Source of the DNA: an uncultured Clostridia bacterium
GTDB taxonomy: Bacteria > Bacillota > Clostridia > TANB77 > CAG-508
NCBI GenBank assembly: GCA_948524275.1
Contig: CAOSLI010000001.1
Location: 468,304-532,303, forward strand
Length of the DNA: 64,000 bases
Direction of reading: 5' to 3'
Both the position numbers and the translations under genes were made by a program. The notes beneath the pieces were generated by a model, which saw only the letters and a program-made list of their open reading frames with translations, was not told the origin of the DNA and did not search any database. This document shows, piece by piece, positions 18,774-27,293 of this stretch. How positions within the stretch are numbered: the first letter of the stretch is position 1; the number at the start of each line of letters is the position of its first letter.

Positions 18774-18860
18774 AAACACGACACATTTGCTTTGCAGAGC
18801 GATGTGTCGTTATCAAAAATAATTTGAGGTAACCGCATTTCTGCGATTTCTCTTTCCTAT
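18765..18860 (-). ncRNA. Candidate antisense antitoxin RNA
   Basis: A minus-strand promoter (TTGACT, 18 bp, TATAAT, about 18867-18897) would start transcription at 18860. The hairpin CGACACAT/ATGTGTCG (18779-18809) is followed on the minus strand by TTTTTATTTT, a good terminator, giving an RNA of about 90 nt. It overlaps the stop codon and 3' untranslated region of the small peptide gene, as expected for a cis antisense antitoxin. Confidence 0.6.
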
Positions 18861-19004
18861 ACATATATTATATAATATTATATTTGTAAAAGTCAATATT
18901 TTTTATATATTTAAATTAAGAGCTGATTAAAATAAAAGATTGTAATGTATCTGTAATGAAAATTTATATAAATAAAGAAGGTACTTGTTGATGAGGAAAC
19001 AAAA

Positions 19005-19144
19005 ATGGAATATATAGATGTAGTTGATGAAAACAATAATTTAACAGGAAAAATCTTAGATAGAAAATCTATACATGAGCAAAATTTAAAAAAAGATAGC
19101 AAATATTTAACAAAACAATATATAAAAAACGTGAAACTTGATTG
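19005..19144 (+). pseudogene. N-terminal fragment of a Nudix hydrolase gene
   Basis: From ATG 19005 the frame gives EYIDVVDENNNLTGKILDR and then SIHEQN, the usual opening of IDI-type Nudix hydrolases, but it ends after 46 codons with no Nudix box. What follows is unrelated, so this is a truncated remnant. Confidence 0.55.
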
Positions 19145-19296
19145 ACATATTTGAGATTAAAGGAATTTGAAAATTGTATTTATATCAATTTATTAGAACA
19201 AGTTGAAATAATAAAAATATTTAAGGAAGATATTAATATAGCAGAAAAGTTTAATAGAAGATATTTATTTATCATATTAAGCTTTATTTAAGTGAC

Positions 19297-19514
19297 GTTG
19301 GAATATTGATAAATATGTTAAAAAGATAGAATCTGACTTAATATCTTGTTTAAAAAAGTCTTTACCAGAGAAATGTAACTCTTGCAAAATATTACCAATG
19401 TGTCAAGGTGGTTGTAAAGCACTTGAGAACACTAATCTCGGGCGTTGCAGACATGAAGTCTCTATTATTGACAAAATTATAGATATTGTTTATAGCAATC
19501 ATAAATGCGAATAG
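19297..19514 (+). pseudogene. C-terminal fragment of a radical SAM (SPASM) protein
   Basis: The frame ending at TAG 19512-19514 contains KCNSCKILPMCQGGCKAL and a further GRCRHE, the Cys cluster of a SPASM auxiliary iron-sulfur domain as in peptide-modifying radical SAM enzymes. The radical SAM core is absent and stops lie just upstream. Weak coding traces between 19150 and 19290 may be more of the same decayed gene. Confidence 0.65.
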
Positions 19515-19522
19515 GTACTTTT

Positions 19523-19558
19523 AATGCTCTCTAATTATTTTAGAGGGCATTATTTATA
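19523..19558 (+). terminator. Terminator behind the SPASM remnant
   Basis: The arms AATGCTCTC and GAGGGCATT are followed by ATTTATATT. Confidence 0.6.
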
Positions 19559-19925
19559 TTGTCATGATTTTTTGAGCTCTGAATAGAAGATAAGAATATT
19601 GAATAAATCAATAAAGAAGTCAAATCAAAATCCAAGATTTAAAGTTATATAAGTATTTTGATAAAACTAGGTAGGGAGTAGGACACTTTTAGAGTATGCT
19701 GAAATAAATTTTATAACTTTATTGGATATGATAATATTTCAAGAATACAAATACAGAAAAATTCAAACATAGAATAGATTTTTAATGATGAAATTCAAAA
19801 AACGAACATTTGTTGTTGGCTTTTTAAAGAAATTTTATATTAAGTATTTATAACTTTCTATATTATAATTTTATAAAAATTTCTAATATAATATTATCAG
19901 TATAACTTTATATTATATTTGCTTC

Positions 19926-19985
19926 AAAATCGATTTTAAGACATTTTTATATTTAATGAAACAAATTATATGTCTCGAATTAAAT
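19926..19985 (+). repeat. Diverged structured repeat, copy 1
   Basis: Contains AATCGATTTTAAGACATTTT then TATATTTAATG and ATATGTCTCG. Aligned with the two copies at 20.1 and 20.3 kb it shares AATCG-N-TTTTAA, then four variable bases, TTTTTATA, and TGTCT about 25 nt later. No matching 5' stem arm was found for this copy. Confidence 0.5.
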
Positions 19986-20074
19986 TTAAGACTATGACTT
20001 TATTGGTGTTTCATTTGAAAATCAGTATAATATATGAAAAATACTTAAGCTTTGGCATTTCTTAAATTAGCAGT

Positions 20075-20180
20075 AAAACGGCTAAAAAAGCGACGCACGA
20101 GAATCGTTTTTAAGCCGTTTTTATAAAAAAGACATATAGTATGTTGTCTCAAAAATAAGGCAAAATGGCTAAATATAAGG
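20075..20180 (+). repeat. Diverged structured repeat, copy 2
   Basis: AAAACGGCT pairs with AAGCCGTTTT across a loop holding GACGCACGAGAATCG. It is followed by TTATAAAAAAGACA, TTGTCT and GGCAAAATGGCTA. No reading frame of note. Confidence 0.55.
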
Positions 20181-20253
20181 TTTTGAAAGATTTTACCAAA
20201 AACTAAATATAATTCATATAATTTTTATATAAATTAAGAAGTTACAATAAAAT

Positions 20254-20376
20254 AAAAAAATCCAACCAAATATAATGTAAAATAATGACGCATTAGAATC
20301 GGTTTTAATGGATTTTTATATAAAAGTAGTATAAGTTATTGTCTATAAAAAGTATTAAAAGTGGCTATATTAAAGG
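20254..20376 (+). repeat. Diverged structured repeat, copy 3
   Basis: AAAAATCCA pairs with TGGATTTTT across a loop ending GACGCATTAGAATCG. Compared with copy 2 the loop core is kept while both stem arms have changed in step. It is followed by TATTGTCTATAAAAAG and TGGCTA. Confidence 0.55.
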
Positions 20377-20438
20377 AATAGGAGAATTTACAAGGCAGTA
20401 CCAGGAATGACTGGTTATATATTTTACCCCTGCACTGT

Positions 20439-20466
20439 ATTGCGTGAAACTTTGATTTCACGCAAT
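20439..20466. terminator. Hairpin in the gene-free stretch
   Basis: The arms ATTGCGTGAAA and TTTCACGCAAT around six bases. The T-run is poor, so it may be a terminator or a repeat remnant. The rest of 19.56-20.53 kb shows no gene that I can support. Confidence 0.5.
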
Positions 20467-20533
20467 TAGATATAAGAATTATTGTTTGTTTAATTCTACC
20501 TCTCAATTATTATATTGTTAAGCTTATATTTCA

Positions 20534-20572
20534 AAAAATGTCAGACTGTTTTTATATACAATCTGGCATTAC
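20534..20572 (-). terminator. Terminator downstream of rho
   Basis: The imperfect arms AATGTCAGA and TCTGGCATT lie just past the rho stop codon. Confidence 0.55.
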
Positions 20573-20578
20573 TATATT

Positions 20579-21958
20579 TCATTTCATATTCTTTTTTAAA
20601 ATTTCAATCAACTCCGAATTGGTTGATGTTTGTGACATTTGATTAATTAAATCATCAATCACGTCTGCTTGTGGTCTTGAAGATAAAGCACGTCTTAGTG
20701 AATATATAGTCTCTATCTCCTCTTTTGTAAGAATTAGGTCCTCTCTTCTTGTTCCTGATTTATTTATATCAACTGGTGGGAATACTCTCTTTTCTGAAAG
20801 AGATCTATCAAGTACAATTTCCATATTACCCGTACCCTTAAATTCTTCAAATATAACTTCATCCATTCTACTTCCTGTGTCAACTAATGCAGTAGCCATA
20901 ATTGTAAGACTTCCTCCATTTTCAATATTTCTAGCAGCACCAAAGAATTTCTTAGGTTTATGTAGTGATGCAGGATCTAAACCTCCTGATAAAGTTCTAC
21001 CTGATGCAGGTATAGTTAAGTTATATGCTCTAGCTAATCTTGTAATACTATCTAATAATATTACAACATCTTTTCCCTGTTCTGTAAGTCTCTTTGCTCT
21101 TTCTAAAACCATTTCAGCTACTTTTACATGATGTTCTGGAAGTTCATCAAATGTTGAATAAATTACATCACCTTGAATTGATCTTCTCATATCTGTTACT
21201 TCTTCTGGTCTTTCATCAATAAGTAAGACTATTAGCTCTATTTCAGGACTATTAGTAGTAATACTATTTGCTATCTTCTTTAATAATGTAGTCTTTCCAA
21301 CTTTAGGCGGAGCAACTATCATTCCTCTTTGGCCTTTTCCTATTGGACATATTAAATCAATTATTCTCATTGCATATTCATCTGAAGTTGTCTCCATTTT
21401 AATTTTTTCGTTTGGATAAATAGGAATTAGGTCATCAAATTTTTTTCTTCTATATGCCAATTCTGGTGATTGTCCATTAACTTCTCCAACATATATTAGA
21501 GCAGGAAATTTTTCACCTTCTTTTGGATTTCTAGTAATACCCTTTATCTTATCTCCATTGTCTAATTTAAATCTTCTAATTTGTACAGGAGAAATATATA
21601 TATCATCAGGAGTTGATAAATAGTTTTTTCCTCTTAAAAATCCATATCCATCTGGTAAAATTTCTAAAATTCCTTCTGCAATTCTATCTGATGAAGTAAG
21701 AGTATATCCCTCCTCCATCCTTTTTGGCCCAAGAGATTCTACATAACTTTCATCTATAACAGATGATTTATTATCACTCTTGGAATTTTCAACATCATTG
21801 TCTATATTTAAATCAGGCTCACTACTTCCAATCTCTGATAGTTGCAATTTCTTAAGTTCATTACATAACTCATCTCTTTTAAATTTTGTTACATTTTTTA
21901 TTCCTTGTTCTTTAGCGAATTGTCTTAATTCAGCTAATGTGCATTCATCTAAATTCAT
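20579..21958 (-). CDS. rho: Transcription termination factor Rho
   Basis: Hexameric RNA-dependent ATPase that releases RNA polymerase. 459 residues: N-terminal SAP-like helical domain ([18 protein letters not shown]), an acidic linker (about 45-75), the cold-shock RNA-binding domain (LPDGYGFLR, about 104), and the RecA-type core with Walker A in [10 protein letters not shown] (about 217) and the arginine-rich loop [10 protein letters not shown]. It starts at ATG 21958 behind AAAGGAAG. It is the last gene downstream of the divIC-yabQ-yabP group but separated by a strong hairpin, so it is probably its own unit. Confidence 0.95.
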   Translation of the reverse strand: MNLDECTLAELRQFAKEQGIKNVTKFKRDELCNELKKLQLSEIGSSEPDLNIDNDVENSKSDNKSSVIDESYVESLGPKRMEEGYTLTSSDRIAEGILEILPDGYGFLRGKNYLSTPDDIYISPVQIRRFKLDNGDKIKGITRNPKEGEKFPALIYVGEVNGQSPELAYRRKKFDDLIPIYPNEKIKMETTSDEYAMRIIDLICPIGKGQRGMIVAPPKVGKTTLLKKIANSITTNSPEIELIVLLIDERPEEVTDMRRSIQGDVIYSTFDELPEHHVKVAEMVLERAKRLTEQGKDVVILLDSITRLARAYNLTIPASGRTLSGGLDPASLHKPKKFFGAARNIENGGSLTIMATALVDTGSRMDEVIFEEFKGTGNMEIVLDRSLSEKRVFPPVDINKSGTRREDLILTKEEIETIYSLRRALSSRPQADVIDDLINQMSQTSTNSELIEILKKNMK

Positions 21959-22059
21959 AATTGCTTCCTTTCATCACATTTCTATATTTTAACATACAAC
22001 TATTGCATATGTCAACATATTATACCAAAATATAGCAAGATTATTTTTTATTATTAAAA

Positions 22060-22105
22060 ATAATTTCTACAAAATAGAAGAACTATATTATATATAGTTC
22101 TTCTC
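22060..22105 (-). terminator. Terminator overlapping the end of divIC
   Basis: A long stem, ACAAAATAG/CTATTTTGT with inner AGAAGAACTATA/TATAGTTCTTCT, is followed on the minus strand by an A/T-rich tail with T-runs. Confidence 0.7.
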
Positions 22106-22371
22106 TATTTTGTAATATCTATATAAACTCTTTCATTTGGCAAATACATATCTAATTTATCTCTCGCTATGTCTTCTATGTATTCTGTAGAATTAAGACT
22201 TTGTAAAGTAGTATTAAGCTCTACCGCAATTTGCTTTTCTATTTCTATTTGATTAGAATACTCTTTGCCTTCTCTTGCATAAGTATTCAATGATTTTTGT
22301 TGTGCGATTAATATATATATAGCATATAATGCAACTGCTATAATGCCTATTCTCCTTAAAACTTTATTCAT
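22105..22371 (-). CDS. divIC: Septum formation initiator (DivIC/FtsB family)
   Basis: An 88-residue single-pass membrane protein: helix at about 8-23, then a coiled coil (about 28-60) and the short DivIC tail (EYIEDIARDKLDMYLPNERV). It belongs to the divisome or its sporulation version. The order yabP-yabQ-divIC is the conserved one in spore formers, which supports the call. Confidence 0.88.
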   Translation of the reverse strand: MNKVLRRIGIIAVALYAIYILIAQQKSLNTYAREGKEYSNQIEIEKQIAVELNTTLQSLNSTEYIEDIARDKLDMYLPNERVYIDITK

Positions 22372-22438
22372 CTTCAGCTCCCAAATTATAAAATAATCTA
22401 TAATATTTTTCTACAAAAAGTTACAAAATCCTTCTTTT

Positions 22439-22936
22439 TTAACTATTATTTTTATTAAACTTATTTGTAATAAATTTAAGTTTAAAGATTCTTTTTTCCT
22501 TAGGTTTCTTTGTGTTAATATTATTTTTCTTTGAACTTAATTTGCTATATATTTTCTTTGTTTTAATATAGAAAAAAATTATAGGTTTTCGTATAAACTT
22601 TAGTATTGGTGTAAATATTTTTAACAATATGTTTTTTAATATAGTAAGTATTTTTACATTTATTATAATAAAATACTTGCTAAATGTAAGTAAATAAATA
22701 ATCCCACCTAAAATTAAACCAATAAATATGTAGCTTCTTAACTCACCAAAGCTTACTTTGAATATAAGCCAAATGAGAAATGTGCATACAACAATCCAAA
22801 AGACTACATCTTCAATATATGTAACAATATTTGAAGTTTTTATTGTCTTTCTTAAAACCCTAAATACATCATAAAAAATACAAATTGCCATTCCTGATAT
22901 TATGTATATAAGAAAAGTTGTCAATTCATTAAACAC
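22439..22936 (-). CDS. yabQ: Spore cortex biosynthesis protein YabQ
   Basis: A 165-residue membrane protein with about four helices in the first 110 residues and a basic tail. The motif GMAICIFYDVFRVLRK near the N-terminus is the YabQ signature. The start is GTG 22936 behind AGGGAGT, 14 bp from the yabP stop. YabQ is needed for the cortex peptidoglycan of the spore. Its place between yabP and divIC is conserved. Confidence 0.88.
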   Translation of the reverse strand: MFNELTTFLIYIISGMAICIFYDVFRVLRKTIKTSNIVTYIEDVVFWIVVCTFLIWLIFKVSFGELRSYIFIGLILGGIIYLLTFSKYFIIINVKILTILKNILLKIFTPILKFIRKPIIFFYIKTKKIYSKLSSKKNNINTKKPKEKRIFKLKFITNKFNKNNS

Positions 22937-22950
22937 TTAAGATTTACTCC

Positions 22951-23253
22951 CTATTTAAATATTTTTCCAAGTAAACTGCCAGAAGCCTTTTTATCCTGCT
23001 TTTCGCTATAGTTAAATGAATTCATTTCTCCTTCAATAATTACTTCTGTAGTATCAATGCTTAGTTTATTTATTCTTAAGTCTTCGCCCTTTACTGTTAG
23101 CATGCCAAGAGATGTTTCTAATATTACAATTTGATCGTCAAAGCTAAGTACATCTTCTACTCCAGATATTGATAATTTTTTTCTGTTTTCTAAAATCAAA
23201 TTTTGAATTGTATCACCCTTTAATTGATTTTTTGTATAATCTTCTTGTATCAT
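22951..23253 (-). CDS. yabP: Sporulation protein YabP
   Basis: A 100-residue soluble protein with the YabP/YqfC pattern: LSISGVEDVLSFDDQIV, LETSLGMLTVKGEDLRI and a final strand with EVIIEGEMN. It starts at ATG 23253 behind AGGCAAGGA. First gene of the yabP-yabQ-divIC operon. Known role: mother-cell spore formation; YqfC-type relatives interact with YqfD-like membrane proteins. Confidence 0.88.
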   Translation of the reverse strand: MIQEDYTKNQLKGDTIQNLILENRKKLSISGVEDVLSFDDQIVILETSLGMLTVKGEDLRINKLSIDTTEVIIEGEMNSFNYSEKQDKKASGSLLGKIFK

Positions 23254-23429
23254 ATCCTTGCCTCCTACACTTGTCTACTTATAAATTATATTCCCAAGAT
23301 GACAAAAATATGACAGAAACTTTACAAAAAGATTAACACTAGTTGAAAAGATAAATCCGCCAAAGGATCTTAGCAACGAATTCATGTATTCTCTTAGAGT
23401 TTCAGATTTTCATCTTATCTAAGCAGCAA

Positions 23430-23462
23430 AGCACCCAGCTATCTACTGATGGCTGGGTGCTA
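23430..23462. terminator. Strong hairpin between yabP and a membrane-protein gene
   Basis: The arms AGCACCCAGC and GCTGGGTGCT, 10 bp and G/C-rich, surround 12 bases. It may end the minus-strand gene starting at 24153, or a small plus-strand RNA covering 23340-23462, where further pairing (ATCC/GGAT; TCTTAG/TTAGA) is visible. Confidence 0.55.
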
Positions 23463-23475
23463 TTTATTCTATACA

Positions 23476-24153
23476 TTATTGTCCTACTTTTCCATTCACA
23501 ATTGCATATATTATTGAAACGACCAATAAAACTATAAATGTAACATAAAAAATTGTTTTTAGAACTGTTTTCTTGTCTTTCTCTTTTCTCTCTTGCTCTT
23601 CTTCCTCATCTTTTATTTTTACAGTTTTTATATTATCAAAAAATTTTATCATCTGCTTTGGACTAAGCATAACTGTTGGTAAAGAGTATATCATTTGATT
23701 GTCACCTTGTACATATATAATATTAAGTAAATATGAATAAAAAGGAAATCCCATAAAACGCATTTTATTTCTTGAAAGATATATATTGATTACATTTTCT
23801 ATTGGTATCTTTTCTTTTTGCATATTGCTAAATAGACTTACTTCTTTGGTAGTTATTGAAAGCTTGTAAGTACTATTATATAATGAAAAAATAAATAAAG
23901 CTATAACAATTCCAACACAATATAAAATGGAAACAGGATTATTTCTAAATGCATATATGAAAAGTGCTAAGCAAATCAAACTCATTACAATAATAATAAT
24001 TCCATAACTTTTAAAAAAATTTTGCATGGTTGATTTAAGTTGGACTTCCTCTGTAACCTCGGTTATTTCACTATACTTATTATGATTGCATTTACTATAA
24101 ACATCTCCTAATTTTATTTTTTTAGATGTCTTTTGGTTTTTGCTTTTTTTCAT
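23476..24153 (-). CDS. Membrane protein of unknown function, PH-like domain
   Basis: A 225-residue protein: charged N-terminus (about 1-45), two close membrane helices (about 49-90), a cytoplasmic beta-rich domain (about 92-175, starting YKLSITTKEVSLFSNMQ) resembling bacterial PH-like domains, a charged EEEEQERKEKDKK segment, and a last helix. It starts at ATG 24153 behind GAAAGGA, 24 bp from the ackA stop, so it is probably transcribed with pta-ackA. Confidence 0.65.
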   Translation of the reverse strand: MKKSKNQKTSKKIKLGDVYSKCNHNKYSEITEVTEEVQLKSTMQNFFKSYGIIIIVMSLICLALFIYAFRNNPVSILYCVGIVIALFIFSLYNSTYKLSITTKEVSLFSNMQKEKIPIENVINIYLSRNKMRFMGFPFYSYLLNIIYVQGDNQMIYSLPTVMLSPKQMIKFFDNIKTVKIKDEEEEQERKEKDKKTVLKTIFYVTFIVLLVVSIIYAIVNGKVGQ

Positions 24154-24176
24154 AGAACAATCCTTCTTTCATTTAA

Positions 24177-25370
24177 TTATTTATTAGAAACTAATTTTAG
24201 TGTGTCTCTTGCAATTACTAATTCTTCATTTGTAGGAACTACCCAAACAGGAATAGAAGAATCATCCCTTGATATCATTGCTTCTTCACCTCTAACATTA
24301 TTTCTCTCGTCATCAATTTTTACTCCCATATATGATAAATAATTACATATTCCTTCTCTAACTCTAATTTGATTTTCACCAACTCCAGCAGTAAATGTAA
24401 TAACATCTATTCCTTGCATTGCAACTGCATATTTTGCAATAAATTCTGCAATCTTATATTTGTAATGCTCTAATGCAAGTTTGGCCATTTCATTATTTTC
24501 ATCAATAGCAGCCTCAATATCTCTTACATCCTTTGAAACTCTTGATATTCCCCACATCCCGCATTCCTTATTAAGCATAGAGTCCATTTCCTTTGTAGAT
24601 AGTCCTTCTTTTTGCATTATAAATGTAACTATTGTTGGATCCAAATCTCCTGAACGAGAGCACATTGGTATACCTGCTGTTGGAGTAAGTCCCATTGATG
24701 TTTCTACCGATTTTCCGCCTTTAATTGCACAAATACTTGCACCTTGACCTATATGACAGTTTACTATTTTTAAATCTTCTACTGGTTTTCCCATAAGCTC
24801 TGCAATTCTATTTGCAACATAATAATGTGATGTTCCATGGAAACCATATCTTCTTACCTTGTATTTTTCATAATACTTATATGGAATTGGATAAATATAT
24901 TTTTCCTTTGAAATTGTTTGATGAAAAGCTGTATCAAATACAACAGACATTGGTTTTCCAGGCATAAGTTCTTGGCACGCTTTAATACCAATTACAGCAG
25001 CAGGATTATGCACTGGTGCTAAGTCTGAGCAAGCTTCTATCTTCTTTATAACATCTTCATCTACTAATACAGAATGGTCAAAATATTCTCCCCCATGCAC
25101 TATTCTATGTCCTATTGCATCTATCTCGTCTAGTCCACAAATTGCAGGATAATCTTTGTTTAATAATTGACTAATTACAAAATCAAGAGCTTCTTTATGG
25201 TCTTTAGCTGGGTGATTTAATACATATTTTTCTCCATTTATTTTATGAGTTAAAAAAGACTCCTCTCCTATTCTTTCATATGTTCCTTTTGCAATAACAT
25301 CCTCGTTGTCCATATCAATTAATTGATATTTAAGTGATGAACTTCCACAATTGATAACTAAAATTTTCAT
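24177..25370 (-). CDS. ackA: Acetate kinase
   Basis: Converts acetyl phosphate and ADP to acetate and ATP, the energy-yielding end of fermentation. 397 residues with the ASKHA-fold phosphate motif VINCGSSSLKYQL at the start, the signature ..GHRIVHGGEYF.. (about 89), GFHGTSH (about 176), and the adenosine motif FTAGVGENQ (about 323). It starts at ATG 25370. Directly downstream of pta, as is usual. Confidence 0.96.
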   Translation of the reverse strand: MKILVINCGSSSLKYQLIDMDNEDVIAKGTYERIGEESFLTHKINGEKYVLNHPAKDHKEALDFVISQLLNKDYPAICGLDEIDAIGHRIVHGGEYFDHSVLVDEDVIKKIEACSDLAPVHNPAAVIGIKACQELMPGKPMSVVFDTAFHQTISKEKYIYPIPYKYYEKYKVRRYGFHGTSHYYVANRIAELMGKPVEDLKIVNCHIGQGASICAIKGGKSVETSMGLTPTAGIPMCSRSGDLDPTIVTFIMQKEGLSTKEMDSMLNKECGMWGISRVSKDVRDIEAAIDENNEMAKLALEHYKYKIAEFIAKYAVAMQGIDVITFTAGVGENQIRVREGICNYLSYMGVKIDDERNNVRGEEAMISRDDSSIPVWVVPTNEELVIARDTLKLVSNK

Positions 25371-25423
25371 TTTTTAATTTCCTTTTTAATAATATTTAGA
25401 TTTTTAGGTCAAATCTATAAACC

Positions 25424-26443
25424 TTATTTATTTTGATTTTTTGAAATAGCTTGTACAGATGTAATAGCTACCACACCTGCAATATCCTCTGCAGAGCAAC
25501 CACGTGATAAATCATTTACAGGCTTGTCTAGACCTTGGCAGAGTGGTCCATAAGCCTCAGCATGTGCAAATCTTTGAACTAGTTTATAGCCAATATTTCC
25601 AGCATCTAAATCTGGGAATATAAGAATATTAGCGCCACCTGCTACTTTACTATTAGGGCATTTAAGTTTTGCAATTTCAGGTATAATTGCCGCATCTAAT
25701 TGCATTTCCCCATCTACTAATAAGTCAGGTCTCTTTTCGTTTGTAATCTTAGTAGCATTTACGACTTTATCTATCATATCAGAATGTGCACTACCTTTTG
25801 TTGAATATGAAAGCATTGCAACCTTTGGCTTTTCTTCTTCGCTTACCAATTCTCTAAAAGATTCACAAGATGAAATTGCTATATCTGATAATTGCACATC
25901 TGTTGGATTACTATTCATACCACAATCGCTAAAGATCATTATTCCGTCTTTTCCAAATTCTTTATCCTTAGATACCATTATAAAAAATGCTGATACAGTG
26001 TCAACTCCTGGAGCAGATTTTATTATTTGAAGTGCTGGCTTTAATGTATCTGCTGTTGGATGACAAGCGCCTGATACCATACCATCTGCATCTCCCATTT
26101 TTACCATCATTGTTGCATAATATGCTTTGCTTGTCTTTAAAATTTCAGTTGCACTCTCTAAAGTCATACCTTTATCTTTTCTAAGTTCATAGAGTTTTTC
26201 AGCATAATAACTTAGCTTATCTGATTCTAATGTATTTATTATAATTGCACTATCTACGTTTATATTATTATCTTTTGCCTGTTTTTTTATTTCTACTTCA
26301 TCTCCAAGTAAAATTATATTGGCAAATTTCTCTTTTAAAACTAATTCTGCACCTTGCAGAATTCTAATATCTTCACTCTCTGGAAGAACTATTGTTTTAA
26401 TAGAACTTCTTGCTTTGTTTTTCATTCTATCTATAAATTCCAT
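25424..26443 (-). CDS. pta: Phosphate acetyltransferase
   Basis: Transfers acetyl from acetyl-CoA to phosphate. 339 residues, the short single-domain form without the N-terminal regulatory domain. Typical segments are IVLPESEDIRIL near the start, KMGDADGMVSGACHPTADTL, and the ending with FPDLDAGNIGYKLVQRFA. It starts at ATG 26443 behind GAGGAG. Forms an operon with ackA (53 bp gap). Confidence 0.95.
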   Translation of the reverse strand: MEFIDRMKNKARSSIKTIVLPESEDIRILQGAELVLKEKFANIILLGDEVEIKKQAKDNNINVDSAIIINTLESDKLSYYAEKLYELRKDKGMTLESATEILKTSKAYYATMMVKMGDADGMVSGACHPTADTLKPALQIIKSAPGVDTVSAFFIMVSKDKEFGKDGIMIFSDCGMNSNPTDVQLSDIAISSCESFRELVSEEEKPKVAMLSYSTKGSAHSDMIDKVVNATKITNEKRPDLLVDGEMQLDAAIIPEIAKLKCPNSKVAGGANILIFPDLDAGNIGYKLVQRFAHAEAYGPLCQGLDKPVNDLSRGCSAEDIAGVVAITSVQAISKNQNK

Positions 26444-26519
26444 TTACTATTTTCTCCTCGTGCTTTATTATATATAAAATGATTAAAAAGTACAAGGTAT
26501 TTTTTAATAAAAAAGAAAA

Positions 26520-26545
26520 TAGGAGCAACTTTGCTCCTCAAAATT
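26520..26545 (-). terminator. Terminator of the bactofilin-like cassette
   Basis: AGGAGCA and TGCTCCT around a short loop. It lies between this cassette and the pta start. Confidence 0.6.
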
Positions 26546-26576
26546 ATTATCTCAATATGAAATTCAAATTTATATG

Positions 26577-27152
26577 CTAGTTGGCAATAGATAAATCTGT
26601 ATCTTCCGCAATCACTTTTCCGAGTATTTGTGACTTTAAAAAGTACATATATCCCTTATAATACACATCTCCTTGAACGTAAAGCGTGTTTCCTTCAAGT
26701 GGCCCTTGACTGTAAATACTTTCATTCACACGAAGAGATTGAACTTTTATTACAGGATAGTACTCTTTAGTTACCTCTAAATATTTGCCTATGATTGCAA
26801 ATTGTGCTTCCAAAGGACCCCTGCATATTACCTCTTCCTTAGAGGTAATATCATATACCTTTATTGACTCTTCGCACCTTACTTTTCCACCCACTTTTAA
26901 AATGCCCATGTCAATTTTTCCATTGCATTCAAGATTACCTTCAACATTTAAGTTGATTTTACTTCCACTTATTCCATATGTAAGTAAATTGCCTGGAATA
27001 GATATTTCCTGTGTTCTCCGATTACCTTTACATGTTAAGATACCATTGATTAACACATGACGTTTAGAATTGCTAGGATAAATAGATAGCCTTTCCATCA
27101 AGTCTACAACATCAGTATCTCCCCCAAAGATAATCTCTGGTGTCCGATTCAT
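26577..27152 (-). CDS. Beta-helix, bactofilin-like protein; foreign-looking cassette
   Basis: 191 residues made almost wholly of short beta repeats with periodic Gly/Val/Ile (for example LNVEGNLECNGKIDMGILKV and SLRVNESIYSQGPLEGNTLY), as in bactofilin/polymer-forming beta-helix proteins, though not close enough to name. It starts at ATG 27152 behind AGGAGGA. It has a promoter of its own (27198-27226) and a terminator. Codon use is foreign, and codons 3 and 45 are zero-frame CGG read without a shift. A member of the same cassette class as the genes at 16.6, 17.5, 41.9 and 56.9 kb. Confidence 0.65.
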   Translation of the reverse strand: MNRTPEIIFGGDTDVVDLMERLSIYPSNSKRHVLINGILTCKGNRRTQEISIPGNLLTYGISGSKINLNVEGNLECNGKIDMGILKVGGKVRCEESIKVYDITSKEEVICRGPLEAQFAIIGKYLEVTKEYYPVIKVQSLRVNESIYSQGPLEGNTLYVQGDVYYKGYMYFLKSQILGKVIAEDTDLSIAN

Positions 27153-27197
27153 ATTGATTCCTCCTAAGATAAATTTAGACCTAAGCCTATGGGTAAG

Positions 27198-27226
27198 ATT
27201 GTACCATACTTGTTTTTAACTGTAAA
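27198..27226 (-). promoter_or_regulatory. Promoter of the bactofilin-like cassette
   Basis: On the minus strand TTTACA and TACAAT with a 17-bp spacer, about 45 bp before the start codon. Confidence 0.65.
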
Positions 27227-27293
27227 GTAATTTGAAAAATTTTAATACTTATGTTAGAATTTGTTGTAAATTATCAATTGAAAAGGAACCGTT

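Noticed and set aside
18583..18860. MITE instead of toxin-antitoxin
   Set aside because: The inverted ends fit a MITE, but convergent promoters starting exactly at the ends and the internal peptide and terminator fit a type I locus better. Not excluded.
19560..20530. CRISPR array or retron in the repeat region
   Set aside because: The repeats are diverged, not evenly spaced, and no spacer pattern, cas gene or reverse transcriptase is present.
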